64,000 nucleotides of DNA from Synanceia verrucosa (GCA_029721515.1 CM056561.1:18892635-18956634), one strand, 5' to 3'. Shown: positions 26,743 to 39,380, numbered from the stretch's first letter. Notes: generated by a model not told the origin, from the letters alone. Translations and numbers: made by a program.

Positions 26743-29700
26743 ACTGTGTGTATTGTGGGGACTTTACATTGACTTACATTCATTTCCTAGACACTTCCCT
26801 TGACCCTAACCATAACCACTACCCATGTAATCCTAACCTAACCATAGTCTAACCTTACAGTAACATTTAATGTTCTCCAAGTCTTCAGCCTAAAATGCAA
26901 CAGTTTACATTATGGGGACCGGTATTTGGTCCCCACAAGGAAGGTGAGTCCCCACATGTGAGTGTGTTATCAGATTCATGTCCCCATAAGTTAGGCCATA
27001 CGAGTTCCCAAACACACACGTGCACATGCACACGCACACGTGTCTCCAGCAAAAACACACAAACAAAACCCCCAAAGTGTGACAACATAGTTTTGGGAGA
27101 TTATTATAATCACAGAAACAGAGAAAGTACAGTTTGAGCCCCAGATGGGACATTTACTCAGACTCTCTAATCTACACTATTAACATTCCTCGGCTTATTT
27201 TCAGCATTTGCAACACTTGTCAGAGACACAGACTGATTGTCTTTGAATCCTTCACAAATATTTGTTCATCATTAATAACTTTGACTCTTCCTGGTGAAAC
27301 GGCACATGCCGTTTGTTCCATTTTGACACAACTTGTTCATTCATACCATATTATCAGTGTCATTATATGAATGTAATCACTATGTCCGGTAAATTAAGAG
27401 CTCACTGACCTTGAGGGTCAAACCACCAGCTCAGAGACGGTTTCTGCGAGGGGAAGAAGAACAATATGGACACAATGATCACACCAGTGACTGCGTCTGA
27501 GACGTACCTGTGGGACAACAAGAAGGGCATCGTTAACACAAGTGGAAGATAATAAACAAGTCTCAGCACACTACTATTTTCAAATGTGCCTTTCTTACCC
27601 TTTATTAAAAAACACAGACCAGCCGGTGACAAATTTGGGATCTCTGGTGAACAACAGAACAGCAAACAGCACAAAAAAGAAAGAGATCGCCCCTTCAGCA
27701 AAACTGGAAGTAAGCATGGGAAGTGAAAAGTCAGTAAACAGGCTACGTAATTTAAATGCACCCATTCACTCTGCATTACAAGAGATCGTAAGACATACAT
27801 AAGTCCTCACTTTATGGGCCCTAGTTTTCTGTAATCTTCCTCTATTAGAGCCTTTGCTCTGGCCTCGGCCTGAGCTCGCAGGTCCTGTTTAGTGTAGCAC
27901 AATCTGCATAAAATAAAACATATGTTTTTATTTTATTTTTTTTAACCATTTCAAGAAAAGAAAATACAAGATTATTGCATATTTACAAATTGATAATTCG
28001 CATACCATGGACAAAAAATGGATATCAGTCCACAGTTTCTTAATATGTAATAACTAACACCACATTACCGTGTATTTAATCCCCCATAGAGAAACGCAAT
28101 CCAAATCCATCCCAAAAACAGGAAGAGAACCATGAGCGGGAAAGCGAAGGCGAACCACGAGCCAAAATTGATGAGGTCGCTGTCAGGAAAGTAGCTGTAA
28201 AACAGAGAAATCACTGTCAAGCTGCTGGAAAATATTGCTTTAAATGAAGCTTTTACTGCATTATAAAATAATGTGCAAAATTTGCAAAAGTTACCTTTTC
28301 AGCTGGCCAATCAGGATGAGGTTGGGTGCGGTGCCCGTCAGCGTGGCCGTCCCTCCGATACTCGCTGCATAAGGAATACAGATCAAGAATCCTTTCCACA
28401 CCTTCAGCTGATACTTCGACTCTGATCGGATCTCCTCAGATGACCTCATTTCGCTCTGCTCCGTCCCATCCGTCCTTTTTAAGAGACTACGTGACTACTT
28501 TGAATGAACCGTGGACAAGTACATGAACTCCACTCTGAGATTGGAGAACATTGTTTTCATCGACACAGTTTAATATGGGATTGTGTTAACCAGAAAAACA
28601 CTTCCTTTAAAAACACAATCTAAACAACATTAGAGTTAAATGTTGAGTCACGTACAGGATTGTGTGAAATGATCTCAGTGTTTTTCTTACCGCTCCAATG
28701 AAAGCTTTTGTTTCTCCAACGGGCCTGAGGGCAGTGAATGCAGTTTTACAATGGACTGACCTGAAAGAAAGTGAAACAAAGAGTTTGTGTGATGTAAGCA
28801 GGAGTTAAACCATGACTTAAAATTCTTTATTTGGGTGGAGGGACTGTACTTTTTATAGATAACTTACAGTTCATCCAGCATCACTTACTTATGAATCACT
28901 TATCGCTTGAATATTGACTAACTTTTAACGTAGGCCAGGACTCAGTGTTTTGGAAAAAACGCACAAAGTCCACATGTTGTGTTACATATTAAAAATCAGA
29001 GGTTTAAACAATACAACATTGCTGCACATTTTCATATGGTCACCTTTTGGACACATTTCAATGACAAACCTTATAACATAAATTCAGGCCACTTGATGAA
29101 TGTAAATAGAAATATTGACTGGAGTAGCTCTAAAGAAAGAGTCTGTTATACAATGTACCATTTATTATATCGTTCTCAGGATCATCAGTGGACTTGCACT
29201 TCTCCTTCAGGGTCTCCAGGTCTCCAAACAGACTCTCCAGGATGGCGTTAGCAATAGGGAGCATCATGGCGGTGGTGGCAGTGTTGCTGAGCCACATGGA
29301 CAGGAAGGATGAGGTCAGCATCATTCCCAGTATGAGCCTACGAAAAAAAATCACCAGTAACAATCATGATCCTGGCTGTTGATTTGAAATCAAGAGTGCT
29401 GTCACACAATAAAACGAAAGAACATGTTTCTAAATGTGACTGTGTGGTCCACTGTTTCAACAGTTCTGGCTCAACAGTGGTGCTCTGTGGTCCAGAGGAA
29501 CAAGATATTTCAGGTTTGGTAACATTTTTTTTCTTGGTGTGTGTGAATTTTGGAAACTTTTCTCACCAGGCTGGTTTTACTCCGACAATACTGAGGACCT
29601 TCAGGGCGATTCTGCGATGCAGGCCCCATTCCTCGATGGACGACGCCATCACAAGGCCGCTGAGGAAGAGAAAATTGGTTTCGAGGAAGTACTGTGGGCA

Positions 29701-30956
29701 GACTTTTTTGGATGGAAGAATCCCCAGTGTGGGAAAGAGGCACACTGGAAGCATAGCAGTGACCGCTAGAGGAAGGGTCTCGGTGCACCAAAATGTAGCC
29801 ATCAGCAGCACCACATAAAGACATCTTCCCTCCTGAAAGATAAGCAGTGTGTGGTTGTTATGGTTCAGTCAACTTCAAAAATAAGGAAAAAGATGTCACA
29901 GCAAAAATACTGAAGGAAAAAAATAAAATGCCTACCAAACAGTGTACTGTGTGGCACAAATCTGATCAGGGGCCAGTTCAATATAAACATGAATGATATA
30001 ATGCAAACCTTCCATGAGTGTATTTTAATTAAGACTGACATAGGGTATACTTGTGTCACATTCATATAAACGCTCCCTCTCACACAGTAGGCTTGAGATC
30101 AGGTGCTGATTGGAGGCAGTGTGTCCTCTGTGTGCAGGATCAACTCAAGGCCCTGCTGGGTGCCACTGAGGCTGAAATGTGCTGCCATCTTGTCTACGGT
30201 ATGACTCAAGAGCTCACCATCAAGTGATGTTTGACTAGCGACACACGGGGTATTGATTTTAGCTTTTAAACTTCCTCTTTGTTGTTGTTTGCCCTTTGTT
30301 GAGACTGGCTTGCAAAATCTGGTAAATACTGGTCCACAAGTGCAGTAAGCTTGTTGTGACATAACAATCATGTTATTATTGTATTCAACTTCTACAGCAA
30401 ATATAGTTTTTCTTTTAATTCCACTATATATAGTTGAGATACAGATAAAAAGTGACATGATTGTGGTGGAAGAAGTATTTAGGGGTTTTACTTAAGTATC
30501 AGTACTACAGTGTAAATGTATTAGAAAAAGTATATCATGTTAATTTATCAAATGTAATGGAGTAAAAACTGCAATGTAGTCCAGAATGTAGTGGAGTTGG
30601 AGGTTAAAGTAGAAAAAATGTATTTAACTACCAAATTACATTCCACCACTGTTTTATGAGGCTGCTATTACTGACCTCCATAGCAGTTATACTAATAAAG
30701 CCTATGCTCTTATATATTTGTAAACTAGTATTATTTGAGACTAAAGCAGCCTCTTTCTACTTTTATTTAAATAGAGGATCTGAGTACTGAGTCACTGAGT
30801 CAGCAATGCATTCATTCATAGTCAGTGGCACTTGTTAGAGTCGCTCACCTTCTCCGGTAGAGTGAAGAGTAAGGGCAGCAGCAGCAGCGGAGTGAGCAGC
30901 AGGATCAGCGGCTTGTGGACGCACCACAGCTTCTTGGACAGGACCGACAGTTTCAT
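24775..30956 (-). CDS. slc13a3: Sodium-dependent dicarboxylate cotransporter (NaDC3)
   Basis: Imports succinate, alpha-ketoglutarate, citrate and N-acetylaspartate with sodium across the plasma membrane of kidney, brain and liver cells. Thirteen exons join in phase: 30849-30956, 29567-29832, 29159-29337, 28691-28760, 28295-28474, 28069-28194, 27811-27903, 27599-27703, 27410-27507, 26311-26423, 25864-26025, 25038-25175 and 24775-24957, about 606 residues against 602 in human. Family marks: WCTETLPLAVTA in exon 2, the first SNT motif MWLSNTATTAMM, GGTATLTGTAPNLIL, FFFPSQKPSLSWWF, PWNIILLLGGGFAMAKACE, the second SNT motif FASNTATIIIF and VSTPPNSIAFATGH. The cytoplasmic loop coded by exons 3 to 5 is poorly conserved, so the 29159 donor and the exon 5 acceptor (28474 or 28486) are the weakest borders. 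A longer N-terminus from an in-frame ATG at 31025 is possible, but MKLSVLSKKLW fits the family. SLC13A2 and SLC13A5 are less likely. Confidence 0.95.
26705..26739. repeat. (CA)n microsatellite
   Basis: Perfect CA run in an slc13a3 intron, directly beside the interspersed repeat at 26746. Confidence 0.9.
26746..27010. repeat. Interspersed repeat, copy 1 (GGGGAC/GTCCCC type)
   Basis: Shares long blocks with 51893-52130 in reverse orientation, including CACTTCCCTTGACCC, CATGTAATCCTAACC and TCTCCAAGTCTTCAGCC. Both copies abut a CA/GT microsatellite, so the simple repeat is probably part of the element. It lies in the slc13a3 intron between exons 9 and 10. Class unknown. Confidence 0.65.
30463..30651. 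repeat. MITE-like repeat with GTGGTGGAA inverted ends
   Basis: Starts TTGTGGTGGAAGAAGTATTT and ends ATTCCACCACTG, an imperfect terminal inverted repeat. Internal phrases such as TACTTAAGTATCAGTACTAC and AATGTAGTGGAGTTGGAGG are familiar from a very common fish repeat, often taken as hAT-type. In slc13a3 intron 1. Confidence 0.55.
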
Positions 30957-31025
30957 GTGTCCGTTCAGAGGAGCAGGAGGTCCAGACTGGCTGACAGGAG
31001 CTGGGAGGCCTCTGGGTACACACAA

Positions 31026-34000
31026 GATTAACTTAACGCCTCGATACAGTTTAACTCCTCACAGGGTGGTGTCAAATAGTTTAGCAGTAGGAGTCTGTCT
31101 ATCTGTCTGTCAGACTCAAGACTTTTCCCACACAGACAGGAGCTGTGAATGCATCTTGAGACACGTGAACGCGCGCCCGCACATCTCACGCGCGTGTCAG
31201 CAGGATTTCATACATATTTATCAACCAATTATCATGAAACTGCAACCAAACTTTTCACACTGGTGACATATGTTAATGTCATGCTAAACCAACAGTCTAT
31301 TTAGATCCACGGCTTAAAGGCCCCACATTATAAAAAGTGACATTTTTTGCTTTTTATAGTAGAAAGAGTGCTTAAATTTATTAGAAAACCACCCAATGGA
31401 AGGTGTTTGTCACCACTGTACGAATTTAAAGGTACTACCAAAATATATGTGGTGAAATATATATTTCTGTAATGGTGAATCCACTGGTAGGTGAAAGTTG
31501 CAAGCTCTTTAATTAAAATGATAGATTTAATGTTAAAATATAATCATGGTTGTTATCCATGAATTTTCAAATCAAGTGTTTCACAGAAAAAGCAGAAAAA
31601 ATAGCAAAATATGCTTTTATTTTTTAATTGAGATGTAAAATCTCATACAGTATAATAATATAATATAATAATAATATATATATAATACCATTTGCTGCCA
31701 TTCCTGTACAGAAAATGTGTTTTAGTGACATGTCATTCTTGATTAATTTTTGACTTCTCAGACTATTCCAGTGGTCTGACTCAAATTTGAGTCTAAAAAG
31801 GTGAATTTGAATTCCGTTTGAAATAAATCACTCCTTTTCAAAATGGTGAATCATAGGGAACTCAGTGAAATAAAGAGTCCCAGTTAAAGTGAATGAAATG
31901 ATCCTGGTGGCTCTGTGACACGAACAGGCCAGGTGACCTTCATTACTCCAAAAAATGTGAAGGAGTTACGTTCAGCAAAAATGTGGCAACAAATTGACAG
32001 TGGCAAAACAAATAGATTTTATTACTACAATTTTGATTAAAATTTATTCAGTTAAGTTAATTAACAAAATATTAAAGGAAATAGTAATAAAAATCAACAC
32101 TTCAAATGTGTTGGATTTACCAGAATGATTCCATAAGATGAGTTCTCTGGGTAAGAAAGCAAAGATTTCATAAAATGATGAACTATTCCTCTGAAACAAC
32201 ATACATGCAGAGCCATGCATCTGCAGGCAGTTGTAAAGTCTGTTTTTTAGTCTTATGATTTCTGCACTAATAATTTTTGTCCTGCATGTCTGAGGTCGAA
32301 GAAGGAAAGGAACTGTTAATGCCTGACTGCTTGTTTTGTGTTTCAGGAGGTCCCAGACAATAGCCAGTAGGGAGCACTATAGACCTTCAGCCTGAGCAGA
32401 TCAGTGTCCCTGTTGGTAGAGGACCTGCAAGCAGACACTCATCACAACAGTGACTCCTCATTAAACTGCAACTACTAAATATGTGTTTCTGATGATGCAG
32501 CTAGCTTTTATTCGTCAGGTCTCCTCCTGCCTCTCTGTCCTGCTGTAAAATTGGTTCTTCACTCTCCTCATGTCTAAGCCTTTTTCGACTATAATTGCAC
32601 ATGACCTGCACATGATTTGATTTATTTTAGGTACTGAAGTTGTAAAAGTTTCATTCTTTTAATAGATTTATTTTTGTCAATAGTTATCACTGCAATTTCG
32701 TTGCGTTTCTTGACTGTAAAGCAGTGGTGTAGTGGAGGGTAGAGGAGGTATACCCACCTCTTTTTCTGACTGTTAACCCACAGCCAAAAGGCTGTTATGT
32801 GTACATATATATATATATATATACACGTATATATATATATATACACGTGTATATATATATATATATACGTGTATATATATATATATATATACACTGTATA
32901 TATATATATACGTATATATATATATAGTAGGAACTCTTTTTATGATATTATTGAAATTATCATTTTCCATGTATTCTCAATTTTTCACCCTATAATTGCT
33001 AAAATCTCTCATTTTTAATATTTTGGGTTTTTTTAAAAAATGGATTGAGTAAATGGAATAGTAAGTAACATTTTAAACCATCTGAAGATGAGAAGAAGAC
33101 TGTGTTGGTGATGTCTGCCAGTAGGTGGTGATCTGTGCACATATTTCTTCACTCTGATCTGCTCTCAGGGGGACGCCTGTCTCTTTTATGACCTCAGATC
33201 AATATTTAAAAAAAACAAAAAACAAAAACAGTGATCCATTTAAGGCCTTTCCTGTTTTATTTTGACTTCCTGTAAACCACGAGCAGAACAGCAGTTTCTG
33301 CATCACACTGTGATGGTCGGTGGGTTTTACTGATGGTGTCTGCAGAATAAAAGCTGCTGGATTTCTCAGACTAGAGAACATGAATATAGTATCTTAACCG
33401 TACTTTCACCTCAATAGTTAAAACAGGAACTAAACTCAGCTCACAAGGGTTTCAGCCAGCCAAACAAAAAGTCTGAAATTGATAGCATGTCAGGAGATGT
33501 ACGTATTAAAGAAAAATCACAATATACAAGACATCTGATAAAAGGCTTGTTGATCATATCTTTATTGGTGTTTGTGGTGCCACTTCAGAGTGGTTTCATT
33601 CTCTTTGAGCTCCGGATTCATGACAGGAAGAACTTAAAATATAACATATGGTGGATGGAAACCACAAGCTGCATGGTAAAACTGTGTTAGCGCTTCAGAA
33701 GAATGTCTAAATCCTGTGCAATGGAATGTGAAGTCAACCTTACAATACCAGTGATCACTTACAATAAAAGATCATGTTCACGCCTGTACAGTGTGTTATG
33801 ATGGTTTTTGTTCCTCCTTCTATGGCTCATGTTCCTGTTTACCTATGACAAACTTCTGGTTGAGTTAAACTATTCCATGCCAATAAGAAAATAAATGGTC
33901 TGGTTCAGCACAGTGATCCTTTTTTATCAACTGAAGACGCTCAATTGGAAAAAATACTAAAACATCTCAAAAACAAAAAAATCACACAGTACATGATGAA

Positions 34001-34104
34001 ATATCTCAAGTACAATAAATAAGAAATGCAAAAAGTAAAATAATTTGTAATCGCTGATTTAGAGGATGTATATGTGTCTATTTACATGATCTCACAGACG
34101 AGCT
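31026..34104. other. Spacer between slc13a3 and the Ig receptor gene
   Basis: CpG steps and GCGCGC-type sequence at 31160-31200 may mark the slc13a3 promoter. The rest is AT-rich, with a repeat-like TTAAAGGCCCC start near 31313 and a TA-rich palindromic satellite at 32800-32926. A minus-strand AATAAA (TTTATT at 33561-33566) may end the Ig gene. No exon seen. Confidence 0.5.
32800..32926. repeat. (TA)n tract with periodic ACACGTGT cores
   Basis: TA runs interrupted at intervals by ACACGTAT, ACACGTGT, ACGTGT and CGTATA blocks. Much of the tract is self-complementary and could fold into hairpins or cruciforms. Confidence 0.9.
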
Positions 34105-36771
34105 TCACCACTTGTGCTGTCGTCTTGATGACCTGGTATGAGCAGCTTGAATAATCTGAATGACCACAGAAAGAGACGAAATGACACAAAGCAAATCAGT
34201 TAAGTGAATTTTTCAAATGACAGAAGTCCAACCACTGTGCATGCTAGAAATTAAGGGAAAACTAAATGTAGAAATGAGCTACTGTGAGAGGAAATGCTGC
34301 CTCAGAGCAGGAGCCAACTCGTCTACAATCTGTCCACAAACGTAACTCATCTACATTTTATATTCTGAAAGGTGTCACAATCCCACACTGAGACAAATAG
34401 CATTGCTCATGTACCAGATATGAGTGGGGTTTTCAAACAAAACATAAAAATACACCAAAAATTATCATCACTGTTTATATGTGACTGGATAGGAGTTATT
34501 CTCTTCTCTTGTGGTGTTCTTCAAGGCTCCATTTTGGGCCTCATCTAATTTAGCACCGTGGGTTATTTTGTAGAAAACACAGCTGTAATTCCCCTTGAAA
34601 TCGAGATGAAGTCCAGATAGTTTCCATGTGGAATTGTGGATTACATAGATGTCTTCAATTTTAACATCTCAAAGCAACCACCATTCTTGTTTACCATAGA
34701 AGTGCAAGAAAAAAAGTTTATTTACCCAAATGCAGAACAGAGATAAAATGATTTTGGCGAAGCCCACCGCCACATAGCCAATCACGCTCCACATGACTGG
34801 CAGGTCCTTCATTTGTTTGTAGCAGAGCAGGTCTGACTGAGTCATGTTCAGCACAGTCGGCATTGTTGTAAGGACAGTCTGGGTCACACACCCTGTGTTT
34901 AGATGAAAACAGAATGAAAGACATCTGTCTATTAAACATGTATTTCAGCACCGACTGGTAGAAATCTATCACAGATGGATCACATGTGATTAAACATTAT
35001 TACTTAATGCTGATCAGATAATTTGACAAAATGTCTATACTGAAATTTGTATTTTTTTATTAAGCAGGAGTAACATTTGTCTATTGGTAAACTTTTCTTC
35101 ACAAATGGTGGAATATGTACGTCAGGAAAATGCATAACTGTCACAGTGGAAAGGAAAATTTCACATGCGTTTGAGCAGAGACTTGAGGGGTGTTTCCTGT
35201 TTTTTGATGTGGCTTGGCACATTATGTGACTGAAAGGCAGAAATTATGTTAAAGTAGATGAGTTTAGGAAAGAATTTAAAAGGTTGCTCTTTCTGTCAAA
35301 TAAATAAACACATTGATAAAGTCTGCAATTTTTGGTTCATCTTTGAAAAGCTGGAATAAAAAAAGCTCTTGATTTTTCTTCTTCTCCTACTTAGATCATA
35401 TTGGAATGTTTTGACAAATATGACTATGCATGTATGGCATATGGTTCAACAGATTTTAATTCCAATTTTGTGTGCATTTTTTTCAGTTATCAAAGAACCT
35501 CACTGGAAAAATGTAATCTTTGATGGCCTGTTAACAACAATTACTTTGTAGACTTAAAATACATTTACAACTTGCATACTGCAACTTAAAGAAATATATT
35601 TTTTTAATCAAGTCAATTTTATTTGTGTAGCCCAAATTAGCCACAGGGTGCTTTATAATGAGAGAACGAAAATCAAAAGCTTACCTTGAACCTTAAGGTT
35701 GACTTCAAGATTGAGATTTTTTCCCCCTATATTTGCACTGACTTCACACTCGTAGGTGCCCGAGTCTCCAGGCGTCACACTGGGGAGCAGCAGACTGTAT
35801 TTCTCTCCAAACAAGGGCTTGAGTAAACGAGGGAAGTTGTAGTACTGTGTGGTTTTGTTGTCTTTGCCCCTCCTGATGATGCCCATTTTCAGCTGGTTGT
35901 TGAGCCGCTTAAAGTAACAACCCAAAAATAATTGCTAGATTTACAGTAACACCGAACAAGCATAACATTATGAGCAGCGACATATAGGGTGAACAACACT
36001 GAATGTGTCAGAAGCAGGAAAAATGGAGGATTTGAGTGAGATTGACAACAAGAACCAAACTGTGATGTCTAGAGGACTGGATCAGAGCATCTCCAGACCT
36101 GCAGCTCTGGTGTGGTGTTCCTGGTCTGCAGAGGTCAGGATCTATCAAAAGTGGTCCAAGGGAGGGCCGGTGGTGAACCAGAGACAGGGTCATGAGAGGA
36201 CAAGGATCATTGATGCAGGTGGGGAGTGAAGGCTGGTCCTGGTGGTCTGACCCAATAGACGAGCTACTGGAGCTCAAATTGCCAAAGAACATAATAATTT
36301 GTTGTATATGAAAAATGGGGACCATCACAATATGCCTGATTGTTGTACATCCACATAAGGAGAATGAGAGTCAGACACACAGGAGGAAACCAGCTATTTA
36401 TGAAATGGTTCACTGACCTTGTACCATGCCACAGAGATGAAATCCATGCTGTCAAGGTTGACACCTGGACACATCACTGGAACATCATCATAGCAGTTTG
36501 CCTGCATTTCTGGCCGATGCTGGGTTGCGCAATGCAGCAACAGCAGCTGAAAGAATCAAGCCACAACGGAGCTACTACTGATTGTTTAGTATCTATTACT
36601 ATTATCATTAAAATGTGAATAAAATGCTTAAATTGTGCATTCATATAAAAGTCAGACATGACTCACCTCAAGAAACAACACCCTCTGGGCCATGACTTAC
36701 ACTTCTGCTGTCACTTGAGTTCAATGTAACAGGTATTGCTTTCACTTCTTGAGTAATGTTGTTACAGTTTC
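34105..36771 (-). CDS. Novel single-Ig-domain membrane receptor (partial, 5' end not found)
   Basis: I cannot name this gene. Five exons are supported: 36701/36703-36771 (NCNNITQEV, N-glycosylation sites), 36418-36476 (MCPGVNLDSMDFISVAWYK), 35685-35907 (to GDSGTYECEVSANIG), 34726-34892 and 34105-34155. Together they give one V-type Ig fold: B-strand Cys, C-strand Trp in VAWYK, and the DSGTYEC F-strand Cys. A stalk with two more Cys follows, then a membrane span around GYVAVGFAKIILSLF, and a basic 16-residue tail ending RRQHKW. A lysine sits mid-membrane and the tail has no ITIM or ITAM, as in receptors that signal through acidic-TM adaptors (inference). Phases fit from exon 2 on; the exon 1 donor is uncertain because GTAAGT at 36700 would break the frame and GTGTAA at 36702 would not. 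No signal-peptide exon is certain; a hydrophobic MLLFLLLAPLAAS run on minus near 39256 is in a compatible phase. Confidence 0.7.
35604..35662 (+). repeat. Short LINE/SINE-derived fragment
   Basis: Contains AAGTCAATTTTATTTGTGTAG followed by GCCACAGGGTGCTTTATAAT, resembling a widespread fish retroelement end. Located just past an Ig-receptor exon border. Confidence 0.45.
35945..36300 (+). pseudogene. Tc1-like transposase remnant (N-terminal part)
   Basis: The plus-strand frame 36005-36229 reads as the DNA-binding half of a fish Tc1/mariner transposase: DLSEIDNKNQTVMSR, LDQSIS, YQKWSKGG and VNQRQGHERTR follow the order of the helix-turn-helix region. The frame stops at 36229 and the catalytic DDE part is absent, so it is a dead fragment. 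It lies in the intron between two Ig-receptor exons, opposite to the gene. Confidence 0.75.
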
Positions 36772-36935
36772 CTGTAAAAGAGACCACATTTGAGTGGAGG
36801 GTATGGTTCATGCAGTCATTGTCTGATAAAATATGCCACCATGTGGTGCTTGAGAGCGGTGCATCATTACTGCCTACGGACACAGCAACTTAGTGCATCA
36901 AGAAATCTTTCTACTGCTGCAAGTGTGTATACATC

Positions 36936-36974
36936 TATCCATCCATCCATCCATCCATCCATCCATCCATCCAT
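36936..36974. repeat. (ATCC)n microsatellite
   Basis: About nine ATCC units, seen directly. Confidence 0.9.
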
Positions 36975-37649
36975 AAGATCAACATCACCTCATCTGCTCA
37001 CCTGCAGAATATCTAAGTTGCCACTTCCAGGCCAACCTAGTTTACATTGATTCATTCGTTTTCATGTGTTTGTGTCACTTACCTCGTCACTCGCCTGTCA
37101 GTCTTCCTGATCGTCTCCTGTTACCTACTCTGCAGCAAGGTCCAGCCTCAAAACAACACTCTCAGTCCACGCTGACGTCAGCCAAGCTCTCCATTATCTT
37201 TGTTGTTTCTTCCTGCCACCGAATTCCCATTCCCCACCAGCTCTCTTTTCTTGCACAGCTAGCCTGTCTGTCCCAGGTCTCTCCTTAATGGCACTTGAAA
37301 ATCTTAATTTTACTTCTAATGTCTTAATTTCTGTGCTACATTTTAAAAGGACTGGTTTGCACTTGAAGACACAATATTGTTTCACAATGGGGATATAATG
37401 GCAAGCATTTTCAGACTGACTCTGGGTGTAGAAAATGTACTCCAAGGTGTGTAGGTACACTGTGACATCACTGTTGTGTATGGTTACCGGAGCAACAAGT
37501 GAAAAAGACCCTTTTAACCAGAATAGATCACAAACAAGACATGTATGAATACTATAGAAGTAATGAGTAAGAATAAAGTGTTAGAGCTGTATGTGGGTCA
37601 GTGAGATGTTTCTGGAACAGACTGACTGTCTGGAGGCTCAAATCTATCT

Positions 37650-37651
<2 letters not shown>

Positions 37652-37712
<61 letters not shown>
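37652..37712. repeat. (AC)n microsatellite
   Basis: About thirty perfect AC units. ORFs across it are low-complexity artefacts. Confidence 0.95.
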
Positions 37713-37714
<2 letters not shown>

Positions 37715-39380
37715 ATGAGGGCTGGCTCATCCTGTTGTTTTCATCGCAGGGAATTCCCCATTGTCTCCCTTCTAGCATATTATTTGTATGTGTTGCTCTT
37801 GTTGACAAAGGAGGTCGATATATGGTTATTAATAGCAGACTGGCTTTATGGAAAAGGGAAGAGTGAGGTCTTCAGATTCCACCATCTGCATTAAACAATG
37901 CCTCGTTCAGCAGCAGCTGGCACAGTGAGCGCAGGGACGTAGAAATCTACTGATGTTAACACAGCACATCATGTGGAAATGAGGATTTTTTTTTTCAGGC
38001 CACTTCCTATTGGACACCAGTAACTGCAGCTGCGACTAGTTTCAGATTTATGACAGGGAGTCATCTCAGCACGAAAAAAATACTCAGCAAATACAAAAGC
38101 ATAATAGTCCACACACATTTTTTAGAAATATCTCTCACTTGTTGGTCACTGCAGATGGTCTGTATTTATTAAAACATCTTAACTAAGCATTAGGGACTTT
38201 TACAGCAATGCAAACTATGTGTGAAAAGGAGTGCAGTCATAAAGGAAGTTCATAAGACATTTCAAAGTTGCTGTGATTCTCTAAAGGTTTATAAGTTGGT
38301 GTGAATGTGAGTGATGTGTATGCTCTCCATGCTGTAGTTAAAGGGTGTTGCATGCCACAGTAAATCCCAGAGATTGTTAGCGCGCCCAGCTGCTAGCATA
38401 GGTCTCCATGTTTCTGTCAGCGAGGTTGTTCACTGCACACTCTTTAGCCTCTGATTGAGGAAATCCTCCGTTTGCTGAAATGAAACGTCCCAATGGTTCC
38501 GCCGTCTCTCCCACAGGTCCTGTACACAGAGACTTTCCCATGAAGACTGTGCCTGTTTACTGGGATTTGACAGATATATGGCTCTTTGATGGACTTCACA
38601 GTGCTGGAGAGGCTGATGGGTGATATTTTTACATAATTCTACCCAGAATTTAACATCAAAACTCTTGAATGAAATCAAATCAAATCCTTCTCTCCTACAA
38701 GAACTTTATTCTACAGGAGGAAATTCTTTCAGCGGTACAAGCATAAAACAATGCAAAGTGCAATGCAGAATACAATACAAGGTCAATGTGATAATAATTG
38801 AAGACAAACTGCAGCATGCAGAACAGGGACAGGCTGATGGGAAACCAAGAAGCAGCTCATGGTTTATAAAAATTAAGAGGATTTATAACACACTGGGATG
38901 AAATGATGGACGGCTCAGATTTGTAATGAAAAATGTCTGCTACTAAAAGCTGCTGCTCACCGATGGTTTTGCCATCCACCTTAAGGTTGCTCATTTAATT
39001 AATTTCAAATGTCAAGGCTGGCTGCATGATGTCAAATAACCCAGAATAATATGGTTCATTGTTCCCTTTCTTGTATGTCGCCACAATGACAAATTACTTA
39101 TAGCTTATTAGTTGGTTATTTAGTTAGTAGCTCTTCAAAGGTGCTAAATTCGATATTCAGAGCAGAGGGATGGCCTCCTTACGGCCCTGAACGTAGTGAT
39201 GGCTGAACAGGTGGCTTGCAGCTAACGGGGCAAGCAATAAAAACAGCAGCATCAGTTCTAGTAGAGCTAAGAAAAAATGGAGGGCAGGCGATACGCCTTC
39301 ACAACCCCTGCTGTAGGTCAGCAGTTCAGAGCAGCAGAGCGGAGTTAGCATTGATATAGACACGAAAAGACACAGCCGGT

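Noticed and set aside
32622..33018. ORFs rich in Tyr-Ile on both strands
   Set aside because: They are translations of the TA microsatellite, not proteins.
36936..36974. Regular repeats as a CRISPR-like array
   Set aside because: Perfect 4-bp ATCC units with no spacers in eukaryotic DNA; it is a microsatellite.
37591..37894. Plus-strand ORFs with His-Thr repeats
   Set aside because: They cross the AC microsatellite; outside it no family motif is present.
39157..39363. Hydrophobic minus-strand ORF as a separate membrane protein
   Set aside because: Only one hydrophobic run and weak start context; kept only as a possible signal exon for the Ig receptor.
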